NCBI GenBank assembly: GCA_030053945.1
Contig: JASGCW010000011.1
Span: 1 to 50,647, forward strand
Direction of reading: 5' to 3'
From: Limnohabitans sp.
GTDB lineage: Bacteria; Bacteroidota; Bacteroidia; Flavobacteriales; Flavobacteriaceae
DNA: 50,647 nt
Made by a program: the position numbers and the translations under genes. This document shows, in pieces, positions 1 through 6,784 of the stretch. The notes beneath the pieces were generated by a model. It did not search any database. It saw only the letters and a list, made by a program, of their open reading frames with translations, and was not told the DNA's origin. Position 1 is the stretch's first letter. Every line of letters starts with the position of its first letter.

Positions 1-669
1 AATTACATTTTTAATAAATTCTATTACTTTTTGCTCTATCAATTTTTTATCAAATTGTTTTAAATCTTGCCCTTTGCGCCATAAACCTATATCGTATGGC
101 ACAGTAGCTTGAAAATCGAAACTATATTCAAAAAAGGGTTTGCCTTTACCTATAAAATGTCCTTTGGCATCTTTTGGACTTGTATGAGTAATGACTTCTA
201 CTTCGTCTTTAAACTTTTTTTCTCCTTTATTATCCATCGTGATGATTCGGATATCTACAGCGCTCAAACTAGTGAGGTTGGTCATAGCTTGGCCCTCGCC
301 GTACTCTTGTTTCATCAAATCGCCTATGGGGTACATACGTACCGTCATTTTTTGTGTTCCACTGGCAAATATTCCTTCGTTAATAACTATAGGCGTAGCA
401 AAGTTTGACAGTTCATAATTATAATGCACCAATCGGTCATTTACTAATACTTCTACCAAACAGTTGGCTTTGCCTATGCGGATATAGTATAAAGGTTCTT
501 TGTCATAATGCTTCACTTTTTCGATCATTTTGGCGACATAATTTTTTGCGTTTATTTCAGGGTTCATTACGGTTACTTTTGCGTTAGTATTAATGTTTTT
601 GGTTTGACTTAGACCTTCTTTACAACTGTAAAGTAGTATAAGGCTCAATAAAATTAGTTTTGTTTTCAT
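1..669 (-). CDS. Partial lipoprotein, candidate immunity protein of the upstream effector-like gene
   Basis: The frame is open from an ATG at 669 to the window edge (223 codons), so the C-terminus is missing. The protein starts with a short basic, hydrophobic signal peptide and a lipobox (LLYSC, Cys16), so it should be acylated and anchored facing the periplasm. The rest is soluble and beta-rich by eye, with no motif I recognise. It starts 8 bp after the stop of the 903-aa gene and is the last visible gene of the minus-strand module LysM / DUF4280 / large protein / lipoprotein. A small lipoprotein directly after a large toxin-like gene is the usual position of an immunity protein, but that role is inferred from position only. 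The reading frame and lipobox are clear; the function is not. Confidence 0.7.
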   Translation of the reverse strand, partial: MKTKLILLSLILLYSCKEGLSQTKNINTNAKVTVMNPEINAKNYVAKMIEKVKHYDKEPLYYIRIGKANCLVEVLVNDRLVHYNYELSNFATPIVINEGIFASGTQKMTVRMYPIGDLMKQEYGEGQAMTNLTSLSAVDIRIITMDNKGEKKFKDEVEVITHTSPKDAKGHFIGKGKPFFEYSFDFQATVPYDIGLWRKGQDLKQFDKKLIEQKVIEFIKNVI

Positions 670-677
670 TTGTTATG

Positions 678-3389
678 TTATTTAAATACGTCTTCAAACA
701 GCGGTACTTTTTCGCCCTTTACTATATAAGGTTTCATAATGACAAAAGATTTGGAGAATTCAGCTTCTTTTTTTCGTTTTTTGCCATCCCTTTCTGTAGT
801 TTCATTCATTGCGCTCCCTTTAATCGTTCCTGCAACTCCTGTAAAGATAGTTGTATCGACATAAAAAGCTCTTTTGTTTTTTTTATCGAGATAGTAGGCT
901 CGTTCATAGAAATAAGAACCGTGAATTTCGGCTTTACCAGAAAGTGAGGCGGAGCTTTGATGTTGAGGGATATTTTTACCAATAAAATCAGGGATATACG
1001 CAAGCATATATTCAGTGTTTATAGAGTAACCCGTTTGCAGTTCGCATTCGGCTTTTATGTCAACACCTTTGTTGTTTCCAAAAGCAACTGTCGTATGGTC
1101 TTGCAAAAGCCCAGTAATTCCTTTCATTTTGTACTCTTCAATTTTTTCCTCAAGAGTAAATTCTTCAGTTGTTATATTAAATTTTACTGAATAGTTGGCA
1201 CGATATTCTCCAGACACCGTTATTTGAAAATTAAGCTTTTGACCTAATTCTTCCATAATAGCGTTAATATTTTCCTCTGTTTTTTTCTGTAGCCATTCTA
1301 CTATATTACTAGCATCACTTAATCCTACATAGCTATGTTTGTCATTTTGATTAGTACCATTGCTGTTTTGTCTAGAAGGTGTGTTATCAGTGTTATTAGT
1401 ATTATTGTGTGAAGAATTACTTGAATTACGGTTTGAGTCACGATAATCATCACCAAATATTTTTTTTAATCTTTTATCCCACTTTAAAATTTTACCAACT
1501 ATAGAAATTGTTTTATTCGCTAAATCAAAAACTTTGTTGATACCAGTAAAATCCATAATACCATCACCAAGTGTATAATCTGTCTCATATTTGATACCAA
1601 AAAGAGGTAAAGCTTGAACATTCTCTTCGAAAACTAAATTAACCACTCCTTCGCGATAATCATAATATTTAGCCCGTTGAACAATAATTTTGGGAGCTAA
1701 AGCTTCTAGACCTGCTTTATTCAATAATTTCTTACCTGTAGATTGTATTTTTTGAGCTACTTTTACACTTTTTCCTAATCTAGATGCTGCTCCGGCACGT
1801 CCTCTTGTTAAGTACAATATGATAGCTGTAATAACAATCGCAACTACCACATAAGCAATAATAACTGTTCGAGCTATCCAAGGGTATTTTGCCGTGTAGT
1901 CTATAATTTTTGGATTCTTATTATTAAAATCAAAATCATAATAAGCATGTAATCCAAATTCACATTCGTTTGCTAAATCTTTAAGAAAATCTACACCAAG
2001 ATCATATATAAACTTGGTTACGAATGGGAGTGAAGTGTAGTTATGTTCAGCTACCTTGTGTAATAATTTTCTTAACTCTTCTAGTTCTTTGTCTAAGCCT
2101 TTTACTAAAGTTATAGGAACCTCTCTAAAATACTTAGGCTTTTCAGGGTTCCATAAAGCTAAATGGTATGCAAAAGCAACATCGGGATAAACTTTTATAC
2201 TCAAATTATGATTATAACCACAAGAATGTACTGGAACTATAGCGGCCATTGCAGAGGTAACTAAAAAGTAAGCTTTTGCGAACTCCCAAGGATCATTTGT
2301 ATGTTTATATCCAAATCTTGGAGAAAAAGAGAAAGAGTTATTATTTATTGCTTTCACGTCTTTAAAGCCGCCTTTTTCCATTTGGCTTATATCATATAGT
2401 TTATTGTGATTTTTGCATAATAGATTATTTTTTGCAGTAATGGTTACTGTTATTTTATCTTTATTTACTTTATTTTTTATAAAATGTAAGAACTCTCTTG
2501 TAGAAACTTTTCCTTGTTTATTTATTTCGGTTTCATCAAAATATATTTTATCATCAGCTTCTATTTTTGTGTATTTACAAATTTTACCACTTTTCAGATT
2601 TACTTCAACTTTTCCAACTTTTGTAGGAGTTAAGTTTTTAGGGGCCTCAATAGCTGTAGAAACTATTTCTCTTTTTATGCGCAAAAAACGAGCGTGAATA
2701 GTATCCTTGCCGTCTGTTATATACTGTCCTCTATGTTTAACTTTTACATAGAATTTTTCAATATCATTTCTTGCGTGTCCAAACCACATAGCGGTATTAC
2801 CAATTTTTAGGTTTACTTCACCGTCGATAACTTGTACATTTGTAAAAGTATGTATTAATTGATCATCATCTGCACCATGACCAGCTTGAACTACTTTGTA
2901 AACTTCAACCGAAAGATTTTTTTCACCGTTAAGCCCTTCGGTTTCTAAACCTAAATAGACCAAATGACCATATTTAAAATAGTTTTTTCGTTGGTCTTCC
3001 CCATCAGGTGTAGCACTCCATTTACTGGTAACTATTTTAGGCACTGTGAATCCAATAATGATTGCTTCATCTTTATTTTTAAATTTTCCTGATGCCCAAT
3101 TTGCTTCTAAATAATAAGCATATGTTCCACATAATGCTTTTGGTATTTTAATAATAAACTCGTCCGAAGATTTTTTTTGTTTGCTACTTATGGAGTTTCG
3201 GTTTGAGTCTTTTAAACTCCAAGTTATAGGTTGTTGCTTTTCGACTTCAGTAGTATCTTTATGCCAAGAGAAAATTTCAAATCCTATATCTTGATCACCT
3301 TTTACAACAAATATATTTTTTTTAGATTTTACAAATCTTTTTGACTCTCCTTTTCCCGAACGACCCATGAGTTTAATTCCTTTTTCCAT
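678..3389 (-). CDS. Large one-membrane-segment protein, candidate injection-system effector
   Basis: 903 aa, no signal peptide. Residues 1-320 look beta-rich (possible Ig-like or carrier modules). Residues 360-500 are mixed and hold several Cys and His. One strongly hydrophobic helix lies at about 505-527 and is followed by a basic stretch (530-560). A polar Asn/Ser linker spans 651-685, and a beta-rich C-terminal part covers 715-903. I recognise no catalytic motif. The gene starts 5 bp after the DUF4280 PAAR-like gene and ends 8 bp before a lipoprotein, so the four genes look co-transcribed. An alternative start at Met8 has a better A/G-rich leader (GGAAAAAGGAA). A cytoplasmic protein with one central membrane segment behind a spike-tip-like gene fits a pore-forming or membrane-crossing effector. 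This is inference: it could also be a structural or carrier component. Confidence 0.75.
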   Translation of the reverse strand: MEKGIKLMGRSGKGESKRFVKSKKNIFVVKGDQDIGFEIFSWHKDTTEVEKQQPITWSLKDSNRNSISSKQKKSSDEFIIKIPKALCGTYAYYLEANWASGKFKNKDEAIIIGFTVPKIVTSKWSATPDGEDQRKNYFKYGHLVYLGLETEGLNGEKNLSVEVYKVVQAGHGADDDQLIHTFTNVQVIDGEVNLKIGNTAMWFGHARNDIEKFYVKVKHRGQYITDGKDTIHARFLRIKREIVSTAIEAPKNLTPTKVGKVEVNLKSGKICKYTKIEADDKIYFDETEINKQGKVSTREFLHFIKNKVNKDKITVTITAKNNLLCKNHNKLYDISQMEKGGFKDVKAINNNSFSFSPRFGYKHTNDPWEFAKAYFLVTSAMAAIVPVHSCGYNHNLSIKVYPDVAFAYHLALWNPEKPKYFREVPITLVKGLDKELEELRKLLHKVAEHNYTSLPFVTKFIYDLGVDFLKDLANECEFGLHAYYDFDFNNKNPKIIDYTAKYPWIARTVIIAYVVVAIVITAIILYLTRGRAGAASRLGKSVKVAQKIQSTGKKLLNKAGLEALAPKIIVQRAKYYDYREGVVNLVFEENVQALPLFGIKYETDYTLGDGIMDFTGINKVFDLANKTISIVGKILKWDKRLKKIFGDDYRDSNRNSSNSSHNNTNNTDNTPSRQNSNGTNQNDKHSYVGLSDASNIVEWLQKKTEENINAIMEELGQKLNFQITVSGEYRANYSVKFNITTEEFTLEEKIEEYKMKGITGLLQDHTTVAFGNNKGVDIKAECELQTGYSINTEYMLAYIPDFIGKNIPQHQSSASLSGKAEIHGSYFYERAYYLDKKNKRAFYVDTTIFTGVAGTIKGSAMNETTERDGKKRKKEAEFSKSFVIMKPYIVKGEKVPLFEDVFK

Positions 3390-3394
3390 AATCT

Positions 3395-3895
3395 CTATTG
3401 AGTAATTAAATTAGGGTTTTGCGGTTGCTTACTATCAAGTTTTTTTAAATCAACCATAGGATTCAATTGCGCCTGTACATTCTTATTTGCGTTTTTAGCA
3501 TTTTGTGCGCTGCCACTGGCTTTTTGACCATGTTTTTCGACACTAATACAATCAGGGGCACCCATAGGACAAGTAGCCTTACTCTTTTCGGTAAGGATTT
3601 TTCCTTTGTTACTCAACGTTACTTTTTCGTAAAAATTACTCCATTTTTGTACAACGGCTTGACAGGGTGCATAATCTCCATTTCCGAGAGGTTGCTTTTT
3701 GCACTTCCCAAAAGTATTTTGCTTCAAAGTTTGCCCTATCTCTTTGTCGGTTGCAATAGCTTTTTCACTCCCATCTTTATCATTAGCATAATGCTTAGAA
3801 TGTGATTTAACCTGTAGCTCATCAGTCTTACTTGGGTCAACACTAAATTGACACTTTAGCTTAGCACCGTGAACCAGTACGTGCTTTTCACTCAT
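3395..3895 (-). CDS. PAAR-like protein (DUF4280 family)
   Basis: 166 aa without signal peptide. The N-terminal motif (HGAKLKC), the paired segments GKC...PCQAVVQKW, and the later ATCPMGAPDCISVEKHGQ form the Cys/Gly pattern I associate with DUF4280, a family related to PAAR proteins. PAAR proteins cap the spike of type VI secretion systems and related contractile injection systems and carry effectors. The C-terminal 40 residues are a Gln/Asn/Lys-rich tail that may reach the effector encoded next. It lies between a LysM protein (upstream, 102-bp gap filled by a heptamer array) and the 903-aa protein (5-bp gap). Family assignment is by motif memory; a profile search would confirm it. Confidence 0.7.
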   Translation of the reverse strand: MSEKHVLVHGAKLKCQFSVDPSKTDELQVKSHSKHYANDKDGSEKAIATDKEIGQTLKQNTFGKCKKQPLGNGDYAPCQAVVQKWSNFYEKVTLSNKGKILTEKSKATCPMGAPDCISVEKHGQKASGSAQNAKNANKNVQAQLNPMVDLKKLDSKQPQNPNLITQ

Positions 3896-3942
3896 TTTTT
3901 AGTTTTGTTTATTTATTTAAAGTTTAAAGTTTCAGTCCTGAT

Positions 3943-4012
3943 CACTGAACACTGCCCACTGAACACTGCCCACTGAACACCGCTCACTGAGCACTGCCTA
4001 CTGAACACTAAC
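3943..4012. repeat. Heptamer array, ten units (CACTGAA / CACTGCC)
   Basis: Ten consecutive 7-bp units starting at 3943: CACTGAA, CACTGCC, CACTGAA, CACTGCC, CACTGAA, CACCGCT, CACTGAG, CACTGCC, TACTGAA, CACTAAC. The two main heptamers alternate, giving a 14-bp higher-order period. The array fills the gap between the LysM and DUF4280 genes and runs into the coding end of the LysM gene, where it supplies the last codons and the stop. Confidence 0.9.
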
Positions 4013-5062
4013 CACCACTTCAACTTTTTTGTTTTCTAATTCACAAGACAAATATAAGGTTTCTATCCAATTCTTTGCATTCAAAAAATACCTAATTTTC
4101 AGCCCTCCAGTCGCTTGCGTGCCTCCCTCATCTGTAGTATAATAAGGATGATTAGCCAAGTTAACAAAGTCCTCTTTACTGCGTTCATCTGTTAAGATAC
4201 CGTTGAACTCAATTTGTCCCATATTGTAGTCATCTAGGTACTTCTCAATTTGGATTAATCCGCTGTAGGTCACAGGGTTAATGTGCGGAAGTATAGGAAA
4301 AGCAATAGTCTTGTTGGCTAGTTTTTCATATTTTTCCCCTTCCATATAATAATTGATAAAAATACCGCTAAAGAAACTAGCTAAAAACCAATCGTTTTGA
4401 AGTGACGCAACTACATTTTCTTTCGAAGAAATTACTAATGCGGTTTCGTCAAGGTAATTTTTGCACCAATCGCCTTCGTAATATTCTTCTAATCTCTTTC
4501 TGGTTTCTTCCCATCGAGCCATAATATCCTCGTGGTTGTTTACTTCTAGCCAAGTCCCAGAAGCATCAGTAATTACCTGTAACGGATACAGTACTTGCCC
4601 ACATTGTGATGCTAATTCGTCTAAGAAACTATTCGCAATCTCGGTATTAATATACTGCTCAGGGCTTCTTGATACCTCAAAAAGGAAAAAATTACCTGCG
4701 CGCTTCAAGAACGTAACACTCGTTTCAAACTTAATTTCGGTTTCTTCTTCATTTTCGGTAACATTGTACGAAACACCGAAATGGGTGGTCGTTTTAGGAG
4801 GTTTCAGTTGAAGTACTTGCCCAGATTCAAGCTCAATTTTTGTTTTATCTATGTTTACTTTTTCTTCTAAGTAAGGCGCCACATAAAGAAAACTAAGCTG
4901 AGGAGGTAATTTTGAACCTATGGATTCGTTACCCACTGCATAAATATTATGAAATCGTATAAGTGTATCAACAGATATAGAAAAGAAAGCTGCGATATCT
5001 TGTAAAGTTTCCCCTTGTTTGATTTCGTATTTATCAAATTTCCTTTTAGTGATTTCAATCAT
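3998..5062 (-). CDS. LysM-domain protein of the injection-type module
   Basis: 354 aa without signal peptide. Residues about 12-39 (YEIKQGETLQDIAAFFSIS and following) form a LysM repeat. The remaining 310 residues match no family I recognise; they contain a Trp/Glu-rich helical segment around 180-200 and a beta-rich C-terminus. In contractile injection systems LysM modules occur on baseplate/spike linker proteins, so a cytoplasmic LysM protein leading a PAAR-like and effector-like gene suggests an adaptor or loading role rather than a cell-wall role. It is the first gene of the minus-strand module, with a -7-like element (5097-5104) and an inverted repeat (5112-5154) upstream. The last codons and stop are built from the heptamer array. 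Function is inferred from context. Confidence 0.7.
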   Translation of the reverse strand: MIEITKRKFDKYEIKQGETLQDIAAFFSISVDTLIRFHNIYAVGNESIGSKLPPQLSFLYVAPYLEEKVNIDKTKIELESGQVLQLKPPKTTTHFGVSYNVTENEEETEIKFETSVTFLKRAGNFFLFEVSRSPEQYINTEIANSFLDELASQCGQVLYPLQVITDASGTWLEVNNHEDIMARWEETRKRLEEYYEGDWCKNYLDETALVISSKENVVASLQNDWFLASFFSGIFINYYMEGEKYEKLANKTIAFPILPHINPVTYSGLIQIEKYLDDYNMGQIEFNGILTDERSKEDFVNLANHPYYTTDEGGTQATGGLKIRYFLNAKNWIETLYLSCELENKKVEVVVSVQ

Positions 5063-5096
5063 TGTGCGATATTTAGTTAGTTTTTAACTTTGTTCA

Positions 5097-5154
5097 CAAA
5101 AATAGCAATTTAAGTCATCTTTGCTGCCTCTATTTGGGGCAGGAAAGATGATTT
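5097..5154 (-). promoter_or_regulatory. Promoter -7 element with 17-bp inverted repeat (candidate operator)
   Basis: On the minus strand TATTTTTG (5104-5097) matches the Bacteroidota -7 consensus TAnnTTTG, 35 bp before the LysM ATG. Immediately upstream lies an inverted repeat: AAGTCATCTTTGCTGCC (5112-5128) against GGCAGGAAAGATGATTT (5138-5154), 15 of 17 positions matching, 9-bp loop. It covers the place where a -33 element would sit, and no T-run follows it on either strand, so it looks more like an operator than a terminator. Confidence 0.45.
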
Positions 5155-5493
5155 AATCCTGAATTTTTGAGATTGTTATCTGAAATTTAAGATTTTGAAT
5201 TTATTTGTTATTTGCTCCAAAACTTTTAAACTGATCACAAAGTAATCGCCCTTCAATCTTACCTTTTATCGATAAAAAACATCATTTAATCCTTTTTTAT
5301 ATGTAAAATTACTTAGTAAGTATAAATTTACTTTTGAATATCTATCTAACAAATTAAATGTCAATTTAAAAACATAGGTAGTATTCAGTTTTTTTATTTT
5401 TTTATTTTTTATTTTTTTTTTAAATGTTGCGTATTAGTTCAGTTGATTACAGCTGACTAGTACCTTCATTTATTTTTACTCTGACTAAACCAA

Positions 5494-5658
5494 TTACCAA
5501 AACACTACAAAAGAAGTTGTTAACCCCATAAACGATATAAAAATCCCGAAAAAGTTTAGAATGTCTGTTTTAATACTTGGGTAAAGCATTTGTTCAACGA
5601 ATAATTTTAGCTCTCTAATAAAGAGCAGTAGAAAGAAGATAGTGATTAAAGTGTCCAT
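5494..5658 (-). CDS. Possible small membrane protein, 54 aa
   Basis: A minus-strand ATG at 5658 opens a 54-codon frame ending in TAA at 5494-5496. The product has two hydrophobic stretches (about residues 4-14 and 34-53) separated by an amphipathic segment (RELKLFVEQ), starts MDTLITIFF and ends VVFW. The leader is A-rich (ACAAAACAAAAATTG) without a clear Shine-Dalgarno, which is normal for this phylum. No family recognised. The composition is protein-like rather than random for such an AT-rich spacer, but the frame is short and no promoter was found, so this is tentative. Confidence 0.35.
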   Translation of the reverse strand: MDTLITIFFLLLFIRELKLFVEQMLYPSIKTDILNFFGIFISFMGLTTSFVVFW

Positions 5659-6075
5659 CAATTTTTGTTTTGTTTGTTTTTTGTTTGTATGAAATTACCA
5701 TAATCTAGCAGTTTGCGAATGCAGTTAATTATTCATTGAATACCAATAAATACAAATGCCGTGAGACGAAGTCAGGCTGGCGAAGCATACCAAGTGTATC
5801 TTTATCTTCTCCATCATTTTTCCACTTACATCTCAAATAGTAAATTCTAAATACCAATTCCAAAATTTGGAACTAAAATTGCAACTATTCAGCCAGCTAG
5901 ATAAATATCTAAAAAACAATTCCTAGACTTAGGAACAACTTAATAGCTATAAACTAATAGCTGAATAGTCACTTTTTTACTTTTTTTACTTTTTATTTTT
6001 TACTTTTTTAGAAAAAGGCAAGCAAATATACTACGAACAATAACATATAAACAATACCCTATTTTAGTGATTTTT

Positions 6076-6183
6076 ATCTAACTAAATTTAGTTAGATGAC
6101 AACAATTGACTAGTGTGAAATTCAATTGTTTAAAGTTTATTTTTCGATGTTAAACACTGAATGTCATTATGTTAAGTGTTTTT
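6076..6183. repeat. Three successive inverted repeats
   Basis: 6076-6097 is a perfect 22-bp palindrome (ATCTAACTAAA and its complement). 6101-6109 AACAATTGA pairs with 6122-6130 TCAATTGTT. Around 6150-6183, AAACACT pairs with AGTGTTT, followed by a T-run. None is attached to a neighbouring gene end, so the run could be a structured RNA, protein-binding sites or element debris. Confidence 0.55.
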
Positions 6184-6592
6184 TTGTTATTTTCGATGTA
6201 AGAAGAGCTGAAAGAAGCGAAATATGCTAAGCAAATCAAATAAATCTTTTATAATCAAAATAAGACAGCATTCGCATTTAAAAAATAGCCACAGGTTAAA
6301 ATAGCTTACAAAAAATAAATTTGTAATATTTATTTCCGCAAAGCGGATAATTTAAAAATGAATTTACTTGAAAAATGACTGTAACTATTCAGCCTATCAA
6401 TTTTTGACTATTCAGATATTTCTTTATTGACTTGAATAACTTAAGATGACATAAACATCAAATAACAATATCCAAAAAGCAAATAAATTCAAAAGAATAA
6501 ATCAAAAAATTCAAAAAATAGTACAATTTGGAGTTTCAGAATTTTGAATCATTTAAATATTGTGACTCATTAAGCTTCGCCTCGAGTGTGCT

Positions 6593-6627
6593 TTGTTATT
6601 TGTATTTTGTTATTTGTTATTTGTATA
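6593..6627. repeat. Heptamer array, five units (TTGTTAT type)
   Basis: Five 7-bp units: TTGTTAT, TTGTATT, TTGTTAT, TTGTTAT, TTGTATA. Same period as the arrays at 3943, 27654 and 33496 but a different unit. Confidence 0.75.
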
Positions 6628-6732
6628 ACTTGCTTTGAATAGTTACGATTATTTAAGCCTTTATAGTATATGAATAAGCCTCTAAAAATGTGATTGGAGC
6701 AACTTTTTATGTTGATGAAGCTATTCAATAAA

Positions 6733-6761
6733 AAAACCGCCTCAATAGTTGAGACGGTTTT
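6733..6761 (-). terminator. Intrinsic terminator of pnp
   Basis: On the minus strand AAAACCGTCTCAA pairs with TTGAGGCGGTTTT around a 3-nt loop, followed by a T-run. It lies 24 bp after the pnp stop. Confidence 0.85.
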
Positions 6762-6784
6762 CACCTTATTGAATTAATTAAATA

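Larger units (their letters stand above)
5063..6784. other. 1.7-kb AT-rich spacer with many palindromes
   Basis: No convincing long gene lies here. The spacer holds the effector-module promoter, a palindrome TTTTATCGATAAAA (5264-5277), T-rich tracts (5386-5420), a possible 54-aa membrane protein (5494-5658), clustered small palindromes (5858-5970), three successive inverted repeats (6076-6183), a 12-mer AACTATTCAGCC at 5883 and again at 6383, a heptamer array (6593-6627) and the pnp terminator. The minus-strand 64-codon frame at 6570-6764 runs through repeats and the terminator and is not believed to be a gene. Confidence 0.6.

Noticed and set aside
678..3389. Plus-strand frames opposite the 903-aa gene (for example 957-1190 and 2413-2697)
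   Set aside because: Shadows of the minus-strand gene, with no start signals.
3943..4012. CRISPR array
   Set aside because: Units are 7 bp with no spacers and no cas genes in the window.
6570..6764. Minus-strand 64-codon frame upstream of the effector spacer
   Set aside because: It consists of the pnp terminator and a heptamer array, and lacks a promoter.
5063..6784. Replication origin in the palindrome-rich spacer
   Set aside because: No cluster of DnaA boxes and no dnaA/dnaN nearby.
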